Below, in pieces: positions 13,401-22,872 of a stretch of 64,000 bases of DNA. The DNA comes from Diorhabda sublineata (lineage: Eukaryota > Arthropoda > Insecta > Coleoptera > Chrysomelidae), in contig NC_079475.1 of the NCBI RefSeq assembly GCF_026230105.1, positions 35,090,086-35,154,085 of the forward strand. The letters run 5' to 3'. Numbering within the stretch: position 1 is the stretch's first letter; the number at the start of each line of letters is the position of its first letter. Under the pieces are notes generated by a model, which saw only the letters and a program-made list of their open reading frames with translations, had not been told where the DNA came from and searched no databases. The translations under genes and the position numbers were made by a program.

Positions 13401-16400
13401 TCAAACCAGTTTAGTCCACATTATAAATGTTCTTGTGTTCAAAACCACCAGCTTTCCAAAATTCATTAAATGTTTTCTTAAAATTTTCGGCAGATACTAC
13501 ATCAGTTGACAGTCTTTCATCTTGTACGTCTAGCTCCCTTTTTCCATGGCTAGATTTAAAACGTTGAAGCCAGCCAATTGTAGCTTTGAAATTAGGATCA
13601 CCATTAGTTTGCAGTGTTTTTTCACAAATGACAAAATGACACGTTTACGTTTAGTCGACTTCACTTACAACAACAACTTAATTGATCAGCAAATACAGTG
13701 CAATATGTAATCACCAATATCACAACTTAACCAGCGTACTGACAAAATGGCGGTCTTTTGTTTTGGCATGAGGGATTACGATCGTTCTGTGTGGCTAAAT
13801 CCTGAACTATAACGAGTGCTACACGCGGCGAAACGAAAGTTAGAACATCACACTTGGAAATTCATCGAAACCTCCAACGGATGTCCGGATGACTGGTATT
13901 CGGTATGACTTACTTTCTAATATTCGGTCTTGTCTGTCTATGCTTTTCATTTGGGCAATATGACATGGCGTATCGAAGAGACCAAATTTTCCAAAACAAT
14001 ATGAACATTCATCTTTGCATAACCTTCCAGGATGTATACTAAATGAACTGGCTTTTTCCGGGATCACCAGAGCTTTTATGGCTCCATCTTGAGCTGCTGA
14101 TTCGCCGTCGGATGTATGTTCACTGCTACCATCTATAACAAAAAATATTATTTCATAGAATGTTAGAATATATATGAAAAGTGTAGTAAGAAATAGAAAG
14201 TGTTACGAAAGTTAAAATTAACATGAACTAAATGTATTGAAACCTTATACCACTTTGAATAATTTGGCAACAAACATTGAGGAAAAGACACAAGCTGATT
14301 TATAGTGAATTTTTTAGGTCAATCTGCCTACAGAGTCATACACTATATATAGACTGTGTAGTGTAAAATTTTGGAAAGCTGGATTTAAAGATACCGTACC
14401 AGTTTAAGTTATGATGAGCGCCCTGGAAGGCCAAAAACTGTAACAATGTCGAAAGCCTTAATCAAATGATATTAGATGATGAATCAAAGAGACTATCTAA
14501 GCATATTTGAAAGCAACTTGCAAAATATATCGAGGATCCACCATTATACTCCAAAGATAAAAGAACAGTTAAAACAGTGGGTTGCCAAAAGTGAGCCTGC
14601 TTTGAAAGAAAAATACAGTTTATTGCATATCATTACTCGATAAGCTGGAGACAGGAATTGCGTAAAACTCTCGATTTACTTTGGTCAACCCATGCAACTG
14701 TATTTTACAGATCTGTCCCCCAATAGCTTTAATCTGTTTCTCAACCCAAAATTTGGTTTGGTACACAGATGTTCACTTACATTAGGGAATAAGTTGAAAT
14801 TTCTGGAACCGTTGGTGATATTCATACTTAACACACTGTTTACACCTACGAACTACTCACAATTACTCGTTTCGATAACCAAATTAACGTCTTCATTGAA
14901 TGAAGATAAACTAAAACCTAATAACTCGACTTATCTATTTTATACTGAATTTTTCCACCATCATAGGTTTAAGAAATCTCTATGTGAAACCACTTTTTTC
15001 CAAACTCAAAGCAAAAAATTTGCTATTGTACCTTTCAATCCTGTTTATACAAAGGGATTGGAAGTTATATTTGACAGAGTGGGTTTTAAATTGGTTTATA
15101 AATACCAAATTTGGAAAAGAGTGGTATATATGTAATTAGCTGTGGTGATTGTGACGGGAGGTATATTGGGCAGACTAAGAGATCCATTATTGTTCGGTTT
15201 AAAGAGCACATAGCTTATTAAAAATATGGACAGAATGAAAAATCAAGTATTGCAGATCACGCTGCCAGTCATAATCATGACATAAATATTAATAATTTAA
15301 AATTGATAAAAAATGTATCCAATAATACATTGTTTTATGCATTTGAAAGCATTGAAATTGCTCAATGCAAGAAAAGCTTAAATAAAGACAAAGGGCCAAT
15401 TCCTTACAGCCCACTCTATAATGTAGTAGTCAAGGAATAATTGTGAAGATTCCTTCCAAGGAACTTTTCCCGCTGGAATTAATTTTCACGGGAGAAGCTT
15501 TATTGGTGGGAAAATTCAGTATAAATCAGGTAAATCAAGTTATTAGTTTACTTTCAGTCTCTGAAGACGATAATTTCGTTATCGAAACGCGGGTCAGACA
15601 GTGTAATTGTGAGTGTTGGTGTAATGGTAGTGTAAATAGTGTGTTCAGTATCATATTTGGGAGGTTTAAAAAAAATTGAAGATTCTTTGAATAAAATTAT
15701 GGGAGATTAAGTTGAAATGAAAAAAGCTTCATAGAATTTCTTTAAAATGTATGGTTTATGTTTTTTGGAATTTACAAAATAGAAATTTTATGAAACGTTT
15801 GTACTAGGGTTGGAAAACTTGAGGAGAGATTTTTGTAAATGGATGGAATGGAAAATCTGATTAGGATGTGAAACAAGAGAAACTTATTCAATCACTACAT
15901 TTTTGTATATTGACAAGTTGCCTATAATCTCAATGAGAGAGATCACTAACAAGAGAATTGATGTTTGCTCATTATACTGTTAGAAATGCTTTGGAAATTC
16001 TAAAGAGCTCCAATAAGGCATATACATTGCAGTAACAATAAATCTCAAAAATTTAAATTTGAATTTTTTGCTTAAAAACCAACACATTACCCAATGTGGT
16101 GTTAAAAAATTATTCTTTATTTTTTCCCTTGATATTCCTCCACCAAACCTTTTTTATTGAAAATATATAAAGAAACTTTTTCCAACATATCCCAAAAAAA
16201 GAAAAATTAGGATTTTTAAGTAGCTTTTAAGAGAATATACATGAAAATAGCAAGTGATACATATTTTTAAGACATGTATTGTTGTTTGATGCATTTTCAA
16301 GTGACTGAATATGCTATGGGTGCTGAAATATTGAAGAAGACAGAACTAAGCTTAAAACAATTTAAATTTTGTCGTAGAATTATTCATAAATCGAATCTTT

Positions 16401-19400
16401 TAGAAAAACTACAAAATAAAAAATGTAAAATTTCATGCATATACTTTATAAACACTACATGAAGTTCCTCATCTAGAATAAAATAAAAGTGTACTACACT
16501 CTTAGAAAGTGCTGTGATGGAAAGAAAAGTATAAGATAGACCCTTAACCATATAATTACCCATGTTAGATCTGTTAGAATAATGTGATTTTCTGTGCGCA
16601 CCAGCGGTGTCCGAAGAATGAGTTCCTTGTTTCCATGTCAAGGAAGATGCCTGAAAAACAAAGAATCTGTGTGATTTTTATCATAAATTATTAAATTATA
16701 CAGTACTGGAGAAAATATAGGAATATCCATGTCACATCTTTAACCAAGTTAATTACAATTTAGATTCTATAAATTATTAACTGTTTCACTGCACCTACTG
16801 GAAAGTAGAGGGAATGGGTAAGTTAGGATATGTCTTAGGTTCTTTTCGTTTATATTCAAACTATTATGGTAAAAATATTTAACTATTTTTTCGAATTTAA
16901 ATATTTCTGACATTTCTTATTTTTGTGGACTCAAGGTGCTCTAAGTGAAACGATGATCATAACTTATGGCTACTTTTTATTAAAAGTTATACTGGTATAT
17001 AGGAAGTAAGTTTTTATGATTTCACATTGATATTCCCATGTTCTGAAAAATATTTTCTAATACCATATAGTACTGTCCTTAAAGTATAATAATCAGGACC
17101 TAAATTAGTGTATGTTCAATAAGGATAGAAAACTAGTGCTAAGGTTTACCAGTTAGTAAAAGCTGTACAAAGCTTTTCTAACCTTGCATCATGTGACTTA
17201 TTAACGATGTTGATTATCTTCAATATAAGTAGAATTTCTTCCTATTGAAATTTTTTCCATGTATTTTCAATTATAATTTGGATTTCTTACTTATACTAGT
17301 AACCCTACCAGGAATTGAATGCTTCTCTATTCCTCTAAACACAATTTACATAAAAAGTAACTATTGAAAATGCCAATAGGGAGAGCAAGTACTTGTTTTT
17401 ATGATTACTATAATTGAAATTGGGGGATATGATATAATTTCAAAATAAATTTACCTCTTTTTCTTTATTTCCTTTATTTGTTTCCTCGGAAATGACTGCT
17501 TGTTCATCTTCTGTACTCGCATTGCTTTTTGATTTGGTTTTCTGCAAGCTTGAACTTTTCACAATACCCCTACCTCCCTTTTTCTTATCACGATTCAGTT
17601 TAATCACAGTCTTTAAGGTGCCAGTATAACTTTCACCCCTCGAGCCAGATGGCTTCACTTTAGTCTTTTTCTTCGTATCTTCCTCTGTTGCTTGAGATCT
17701 TTGTAGACCCAAAGCCTAAAACACAATAATACTCTGAAAAATGTAAAAACCATTACTCGAACATAAAGAGTTAACCATTTGGACAGAAGTATTAATATTT
17801 GTAACGTGCCTGATTTTCTCAACCAACTCTATAATATTGTAATTAAAAATTTCATGAAATCACACCTTTTTTCAATAATTTTATAATTTTCTTTCTTGTT
17901 ATGAAGAGATTCTATTTAAACGAAAGCGAAGAATAAGGCAGAATATGATCTAAATTAATATTTGTATCCGTATGTCCAAAAAAAGAGTAAGGGTAACAGA
18001 AGCAAAACCAAGAGAGTGGTCTTTTAGCAATTATAGAGGCATTAGGTTGCTTAATTCCATATACAAAATACTAACATTAATAAATGAAAGATTGAAAAAG
18101 GTAGTGGAACCAGAAATAGAGGAATATCAAAAAAGTTTTAGATAAGGAAAATCAACAGTAGATGTGATACATACTATAAAACAAGTGATTGAAAAAAGCT
18201 ATGAGCACAACATTCATATGCAAATGTTTTTCATCGACATCAAACAAGCTTTCGACGGTCTGAAAAGGAGGACAATGATAAAGGACATGGAAAAACTACA
18301 AGTCCCTTAAAAGTTGATACGATTGATGAAAATGTCTATGCTAAATTCTAGGGCAGCTGTATTGTTAAACATTGCAGTTGAAGGCATATGCTGATGATTT
18401 GACTATATTAGCAAGGAATGGAAGGATTCTTGAGAACACATTCGAAAAAACTGTAAGGCAGGAATTAGAGAATTGAAAATAAATCAAAAAAAGACGAAAT
18501 ATATGGAAATTGACAGAAAGAAGAAAGTTCACAAACAAGAAACAGTGAAGATAAATGACCTCATCTTCGAAGTAGTCGACACCTTAGGAATAAAGATAAG
18601 CACCAAGCAACCAACTTAAGAGTCTATAAGACTGCGATAAAACCAGTAGTTACAACTATGAGACTTACAAATATGGACGAAGAACAACTAAGGATATACG
18701 AGAGGAGAATAATTAGGGAAACTCATGGACCAGTGAAAGTTGGAAATAATGAGTATAGAGGACTTATGAACATGAATAGATATATAGAGGATATAGTAAA
18801 TATAATTACTGCAAAAAGAAAACAATGGTAACGACACATTAAAAGAATGTAAAAACGGTAGGGTACAAGGAAAATTACAGAATAGAGACCGAACGAGAAA
18901 AGATTGCATGGTAGACCAAAAAATATTGGGAAGATCAAATTGTGCAAGATATGAAAAATCTGGGAGTGCGGGACTGAAACAAACCCGGAATTAAACAGCA
19001 ATCGATTGTATGGGTGTTTCAAGACGAGTCAAATCCAACAAAAATTTTTCGAACACAAAGCATTTTGAAGCAAATGGTCACCTGGTTTTTCGGAATAACT
19101 GGACCTGTCGCCACCTTTTCATTAGAGGATTATAGAACAATGGATTCAGAATGGTACACCAGCATTCGTTTGCCAGAAGTATCCGAAGAAATCAGAGAAA
19201 CAAATCGCAGAAGACGAATCATATCGATATGACATATCAGTTCATACAAAAACGTTTTTGAACAGTCAAAGCATTGAATTGATAGATCATCCGTCGTACA
19301 GTCCTTATTTGCATCCAATTATTTCTTTTTATTCCCGCAGTTCAAAAATATATTGTTTTTCTATACCCAAAGAAGAGGTTGATGCATTCAAATCACATGT

Positions 19401-22232
19401 TTTGTGGGTACCTCAATCGGAATGGAAAAATGCTTCGACAATTGATTCAAAAGCAAACAAAAGTCCTAATGGAGAATATTTTGATAAACGATAAAGCCAC
19501 ATCCAATTATAAATATTTGTTATTATTGATCTATCTCAAAACTTGAATAGGAACTCTAGTGTAAGAAACGTGAGTAAAAATTTATGATCTACTGCGAAAA
19601 GCCTATGATATAAACCAAATGCTTCATCTTTCAGGTGATCATGTAGGTTGTTTCACTGAGATATGTTTAAAATTTTTTGTTTTAGGAGATAATACATATT
19701 TGAAATATTTTCAAAAAATATCATTCTTACCTTTAAAATACTTTCCTTCTCGACCAAATTTTCTGCATGTTCTCCCACAGCGAGATTACATTCTTCTTTA
19801 TTTTTAATCACAGCATTATCATCAGTCAAATTCGTATTCACATTGTTCTTATCAACTTTCATCGTTTCTATTTCCATTTGAGGCTCCTTTGACACACTCC
19901 CAGGCTCAGAATAAGCCTGATCTTCTGTATCCTCATTAGAATTATTTATCGAAAGAGTTTCTTTATGGTCAGTATGAAGTGGCTCTTCATGAATTACCGG
20001 AATTTTCCCTTCGTTCAAATATTCTGGAGGATATTCAGGCTTTAAAATAGGCATTTCCTCATTTAAAACTAATGTATCATTTTCAGTTAGAGTTTCTGAA
20101 AGCACTGGTGCTATTTCAATATTATTATACGTGGATATTTCCAAGCCTGATAGTTCAGGGACATCGCTAACAGATTGCTCTAAGTTTTCTGTTATACCTT
20201 CGCAAATATCCATATCTTCTTCACATCTGTTCTCGACGTTTGTCTTATCACTATTTTCGATAGTATTTGTATTTTCAATAGCTGCAGTGGTTTCTATACT
20301 TTCTGAGATATTACTATCTTCAATTTCTGAGGTTTTGATATGAGTGGATTCTAAATTTTCTACACTTTCTGTTATTTCTAGGTTTTCTGTATATATAGTC
20401 TCTTCAATTTTAGTAGCTGTATTTGGTGCACTTTCACTTACCACAGATTTTGTTTCTTCGCATTGTACATTTTCTCCATCGTCTTGATTATCTGTTAATG
20501 TTTCCAAGTTATCACTTTCTTTAGTTTTATTGTTATGATTGTCTGTTACGTTTTCCACTGTCTCTGTAGTAGTTTCAGAATTTTTATTCGATATAACTGG
20601 TTGGTGTTTAACGATTTCTTGCACAGCAGTACTTAAGGTATTTTCTATAAGAGGAGGAGCTTCATCGGCAATTTTTTCATTTGTTTCTGTTACTATATTA
20701 TCTTTGATAGTTTCTGATTTACTTTGCGTATTTCGTTTGCCATAAAATCTGGAACTAACGACAGTACAAACTTCAAATTTATTAGTTTTCTTCAATTCCA
20801 CTTCATTAAAAGTTTGTTTCATGATGTCTAATAAAAGATTTTTGTCCGACAAAGGCTCCGTAGTGATTTCAGTGTTATTATATACATTTGAGAAAGTATC
20901 TATTAAACCGACATTTGTTATTGGTCCATTAGGGGCAGTGCTTATATTAGGTTTAATATCAATATCCTCTTTTAAAGCTTCGTTACTTTCAGTACCGTGA
21001 AGCGAAGATAAATCAGAATAGCTGCTGTCCGATTCGTTACCTGATAATTTAGAGCCAGACAGTTCACTACCCAAATCAAAGCCAAACCTCCTCCTCTTTT
21101 TAATCTCCAAATCTAGTCCTTCTAATAAACCCAACTTTAATTTTCTTTGTTTGCCATTTCTTAGTATCCTAGCTGGAGAATCAGATCTTGTACTATAAGG
21201 GCTAGATTTCCTACTGCTATTTTCTTGTTTTGTTTTCCGTTTCGCTCTTGGACTTCTCGGAAGGGGATTGAATATGTTCAAGGTATCAATTGTATTGTCT
21301 TCTGAGCTAATTGGACATTTTTCAATACTATGCCGCCTTTTGGCGATTGATGATTTCTTCTTTACCATATTCACGTTCAGATCTAACATGTCTATTATTT
21401 TTTCATCGGCGGAATCCAATTTTGATAAAGTATTTTCCAGTTTATCTTTTTTTATCAAATCTCTATTCAATAACTCCAGCTTTTGCTTCTTCGTAAGTTT
21501 CTTAGGTTTGAATGTATCACTTTTGGAAGATTCAGACAACGAATCTACCTCAGTTCTGGTATCATCTCCTTTAATCAAATAGGAGAGATCGTTCATAACA
21601 TCCTCCAGGCTTTCAGCTTCTAATTTGGATTTTTTAATTACTCTTGGTTTTTTTACTTGTCTGGATAGAGTTGGTATGTCGTCTGTTATATCACTTGAAA
21701 TTTCTTCATTTTCTACTTTTATTTTACTAATATCCAACAGTTCTGTAGATTCTTCTTTTATTTTTTTTGCTACACGTTTTTTTGTATTTTTCTTCACATT
21801 TTCTTCCAAGGGAAATATTGGTTCTAGCACAGGTGGACTATCATCGTTTTCTTTTTTGATTTCCAGTTTTGCTACTCTCTTTTTTCTAGATTTGACTTCT
21901 TTGATACCGTTTTTCAGAAGTTTCTTCTTACTTTCTGAAGTGTTTGCGGTATGGAGCACAGCCTTAGCTAGAGGGTTAAGTTTGAGTGATTTTTTAGCTT
22001 TGGCTTTTAATGTAACCGTTAATGTTGGCTTTTTTATAATCTTTTTAGGATTATTTTTGGCTAGCCTTTTACCTATAGATTTGGTTACAACTGTGTTTTT
22101 TGGTGTGTCAATAACGACTTCATTCTTAGTCGAAGACTTTTCTGATGATACTACCTCCTTCGGAGAGGTCGTAGTTGCATTTTTTCTGTTAACCCTAGTT
22201 GCCATGACATGAGTCTTGGTTTTAGCAAAAAC
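7026..22232 (-). CDS. large Cys/His-rich nuclear-type protein, 11 coding exons, family not named
   Basis: Exons (minus strand): 22232-19731, 17715-17455, 16650-16560, 14132-13914, 12396-12170, 12094-11790, 11734-11377, 11317-11007, 10059-9872, 9588-9215, 7478-7026. Every junction is GT-AG and all phases agree, giving 5262 coding bases and 1753 residues from the Met at 22205 to the stop at 7026. Residues 1-912 are low-complexity and rich in Lys, Ser, Glu and Thr, with many basic NLS-like clusters. Residues 981-1167 hold a Cys/His-rich region with CxxC pairs (LCKDECSYC, CLCDAC, CHVLGC, ICAMC, VVCKLCKC) that probably binds zinc. A dense, conserved-looking block around 1390-1435 includes GNQSSFLRHL and NGDLVLSPNAS. 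The C-terminus is Pro/Ser/Thr-rich. I infer a chromatin or transcription cofactor in the nucleus. The exon chain is seen directly; function is inference, and the family was not recognised. Confidence 0.88.
7479..9214 (-). other. intron 10 (1736 bp)
   Basis: Contains a LINE RNase H fragment at 7690-8095 (described separately). About 8100-9214 is AT-rich with nothing recognised. Confidence 0.85.
7690..8095 (-). pseudogene. non-LTR retrotransposon RNase H / C-terminal remnant
   Basis: Minus-strand reading gives GNDEADSLDRLES (RNase H active-site helix end, with the final Asp), MGPEFILGVAIAS, then GPSDSLTKQLLQLNRRQIR, LVTGFLTRQ and DDPKCRWCMEE (Cys-rich end). This is the same polyprotein region as the fragment at 385-765 but from a different family by sequence. 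Stops and frameshifts are present. Confidence 0.85.
9215..9588 (-). CDS. exon 10 of the Cys-rich gene
   Basis: Residues 1479-1603. Pro/Thr/Ser/Ile-rich (for example SAPLTISQLNSPPLLPST), then a basic end KNWRPNLIPIDTTKKTERK. Ends phase 0 at GTAAAT. Confidence 0.88.
9872..10059 (-). CDS. exon 9 of the Cys-rich gene
   Basis: Residues 1416-1478. Continues the block of exon 8 as RNGDLVLSPNASHHSINY, then NRLRAYDNIPTSAG. Ends with one base before GTTAGT. Confidence 0.88.
10060..11006 (-). other. intron 8 (947 bp)
   Basis: Contains a plus-strand mariner fragment at its 5' end (described separately); the rest is AT-rich without recognised content. Confidence 0.88.
10855..10992 (+). pseudogene. mariner transposase N-terminal fragment
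   Basis: Plus-strand reading gives ADPEDIEDDSRSGRPATSK and TDEYIEKSVILFDLTVG, which follows the linker between the two helix-turn-helix motifs of mariner transposases. Only about 45 codons remain, lying 15 bp from exon 8 in antisense. Confidence 0.75.
11007..11317 (-). CDS. exon 8 of the Cys-rich gene (conserved-looking block)
   Basis: Residues 1313-1415. Includes ALSVRQLLPGEEYISLNG and LWQELQKPYGNQSSFLRHL followed by LILLEKYF. Balanced composition and regular hydrophobic spacing suggest a folded domain, unlike the flanking exons. Ends with two bases before GTAAGT. Confidence 0.9.
11377..11734 (-). CDS. exon 7 of the Cys-rich gene
   Basis: Residues 1194-1312. Begins LLHFNDIVPMDESAAEEP, then a basic run NLKKKKKLFKNPAAMDF (NLS-like) and a long Ser/Asp/Glu/Pro-rich linker ending IFKKLTEM before GTAATA. 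Confidence 0.9.
11790..12094 (-). CDS. exon 6 of the Cys-rich gene (third Cys cluster)
   Basis: Residues 1092-1193. PICEEHY (Cys1107, His1110), MICAMCKRRLARNHIHYL (Cys1120, Cys1123, His pair) and VVCKLCKC (Cys1162, 1165, 1167) complete the Cys/His-rich block. It ends FFVEYKK with two bases before GTAGGT; using the later GT at 11785 would include a TAG stop. The intron behind it is only 55 bp. Confidence 0.9.
12170..12396 (-). CDS. exon 5 of the Cys-rich gene (second Cys cluster)
   Basis: Residues 1016-1091. It carries RNSCLCDACYRHVDR, then NHCHVLGCSKEA and a basic segment RRKWIIKMRKSICQV. Cys 1025, 1027, 1030 and the CHVLGC group continue the probable zinc-binding region. Ends phase 0 at GTAAGT. 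Confidence 0.9.
12397..13913 (-). other. intron 4 (1517 bp) with a pogo-like element
   Basis: Most of this intron is a pogo/jerky-type transposon described separately, in the same orientation as the gene. Confidence 0.88.
12765..13830 (-). mobile_element. pogo/jerky-like DNA transposon with broken transposase
   Basis: Minus-strand reading from about 13630 down gives WLQRFKSSHGKREL (end of the CENP-B-like HTH), DVVSAENFKKTFNEFWK, KNIYNVD-stop-TGLNW (the catalytic NxDETGL motif with the Glu codon now a stop), then after a frameshift PGYKASKVRVTAMVCSN, TGDHRLQMLIIWK and KLPVVYKNQK. This is the DDE order of pogo/Tigger/jerky transposases. Near 12775-12810 TATCCAGAC and GTCCGGATA form the small palindrome usual near Tigger ends. 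The element boundaries are approximate. Confidence 0.82.
13914..14132 (-). CDS. exon 4 of the Cys-rich gene (first Cys cluster)
   Basis: Residues 943-1015. After a Ser/Glu-rich lead it opens the Cys-rich region with LCKDECSYCFGKFGLFDTPC (Cys 981, 985, 988, 999; His 1000). The exon ends with one extra base before GTAAGT and joins exon 5 to read ILETEKHL. Confidence 0.9.
14375..14785 (+). pseudogene. mariner transposase fragment, badly decayed
   Basis: Plus-strand frames show DERPGRPKTVTMSKAL (the helix-turn-helix linker of mariner transposases), further weak matches, and LYFTDLSPNSFNLFLNPK corresponding to the mariner PYSPDLAPSDYHLF region. The catalytic centre between them is mostly deleted. 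It abuts the Penelope fragment. Confidence 0.6.
14790..15440 (+). pseudogene. Penelope-like retroelement 3' end with GIY-YIG endonuclease
   Basis: Plus-strand reading of 15135-15440 gives CGDCDGRYIGQTKRS, VRFKEHIAY, SSIADHAASHNHDI and ends KGPIPYSPLYNVV with a stop. The GRYIGQT core, the following Arg-rich stretch and the spaced His residues are the signature of the GIY-YIG endonuclease domain that closes Penelope-like polyproteins. The ORF upstream (to 15135) ends with VPFNPVYTKGLEVIFDRVG-type text resembling the linker between RT and endonuclease. One stop and one frameshift interrupt it. The RT core itself was not seen. Confidence 0.75.
16560..16650 (-). CDS. exon 3 of the Cys-rich gene
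   Basis: A 91-bp exon (30 codons plus one base), beginning ASSLTWKQGTHSSD and ending ATG-G before GTAATT. The single left-over G joins the next exon in frame to give M-D-G-S-S. Rich in Ser, His and Arg. Confidence 0.85.
16651..17454 (-). other. intron 2 (804 bp)
   Basis: AT-rich; no element recognised inside. Confidence 0.8.
17455..17715 (-). CDS. exon 2 of the Cys-rich gene
   Basis: Phase-0 exon of 87 codons (residues 826-912), beginning ALGLQRSQATEED and ending GNKEKE before donor GTAAAT. Lys-rich (KKKTKVKPSGSRGE, RDKKKGG), likely disordered and nuclear-localising. Confidence 0.88.
17985..19004 (+). pseudogene. non-LTR retrotransposon reverse transcriptase remnant
   Basis: Frame-shifted plus-strand reading shows FSNYRGIRLLNSIYKIL (RT finger region), FFIDIKQAFDGL (motif A, catalytic Asp), YADDLTILAR (motif C), and a downstream ERRIIRETHGPVK and RHIKRM segment typical of the post-RT region of LINEs. 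Sequence between motif B and YADD is deleted, and stops interrupt all frames. It sits in antisense orientation inside intron 1 of the Cys-rich gene. Confidence 0.85.
19005..19500 (+). pseudogene. mariner transposase C-terminal remnant
   Basis: Plus-strand reading gives FQDESNPTK, then SKQMVTWFFG-like text (here LKQMVTWFFGITG), SEWYTSIRLPEVSEEIR, TNRRRRI, then after a frameshift DHPSYSPYLHP and EEVDAFKSHVL, ending GEYFDKR. This follows the catalytic half of a mariner D,D34D transposase through to the C-terminus; SPYLHP stands where mariners have SPDLAP. The N-terminal half is absent and the frame is broken near 19235, so it is inactive. It directly abuts the RT fragment on its left. Confidence 0.85.
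19731..22232 (-). CDS. exon 1 of the Cys-rich gene (first exon seen with certainty)
   Basis: It encodes 825 residues from the Met at 22203-22205 (GTCATGG, a good start context), beginning MATRVNRKNATTTSP. It is almost entirely Lys/Ser/Glu/Thr-rich with no folded domain visible: basic clusters dominate the first third, acidic Glu/Asn/Thr-rich sequence the rest. A pyrimidine tract and CAG acceptor end at 22233, so this is an internal exon. The nine in-frame codons before the Met are open, so the protein could start further upstream. Another ATG at 22208-22210 is out of frame. Donor GTAAG follows at 19730. Long ORFs on the opposite strand are shadows. Confidence 0.9.
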
Positions 22233-22870
22233 CTGAAAAAAACAATAACTTTAGAAACAAATGTATTATCTAGTAAAAATGTAGTAAATATTATTCAAAT
22301 TCACATATTTTCAAATCCTCATTTTAAAACCTCATGTTCCCACAATTAATTTTGTTTTCAAGCGTCCTAATGTAAATATAACATTCAAAATGATTATATG
22401 GTCTAGACTACGAACGAAAGGACAAAATAAATCTATTTTCAATTAAAGAAATGGTTATCAATTATTAAACCCCGGGGCTTTTATAGTCAATATTTAAACT
22501 CGCCATTGTCACGAACAAGGAATGAGTAGACGAAATGACAAATTGAAATAATTCCTATAACATACCCGCTATGCTACACTTTGTTTTTTATTGTGTTTAC
22601 AATTTCTTGATTGACAACAGATTTACATCCAGTATCTTGAGCAAGGCTCTTTCATTGCATTATGGTTTCTACTTAGCAAAATTAACCTTTTCCTCTTCTG
22701 TGTGGCTGCTAAAGTCCTAACCCTTAATAATAAGAGAACACTAAATAAAGAGCTGTGCCAAAAATGACGAACCAACAAAAAAGTTAGGTTAACCACAGAA
22801 GACAAAAGGGTTCAAATCTTTCAGCTGATCTAACTGATATTTGGTTGGTAGATGCAACTAACAGAAACTA
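22233..22870. other. AT-rich intron or upstream sequence, nothing recognised
   Basis: Directly upstream of the first sure exon. No exon, promoter motif or transposon was recognised. Confidence 0.4.
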
Positions 22871-22872
22871 TA

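Larger units (their letters stand above)
14133..16559 (-). other. intron 3 (2427 bp) with mariner and Penelope fragments
   Basis: Contains the plus-strand mariner and Penelope-like remnants described separately. The remainder, about 15700-16559, is AT-rich with no element recognised. Confidence 0.85.
17716..19730 (-). other. intron 1 (2015 bp) with two transposon fragments
   Basis: Phase-0 intron between GTAAG at 19730 and AG at 17716. It contains a LINE RT fragment and a mariner fragment, both on the opposite strand to the gene and described separately. Confidence 0.88.

Noticed and set aside
21625..22212. 195-residue plus-strand ORF, hydrophobic and Phe/Ser-rich
   Set aside because: It is the complement of the Lys/Ser-rich exon 1; the opposite strand of AAA/GAA/TCN-rich codons gives Phe/Leu/Ser. 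No start context or family.
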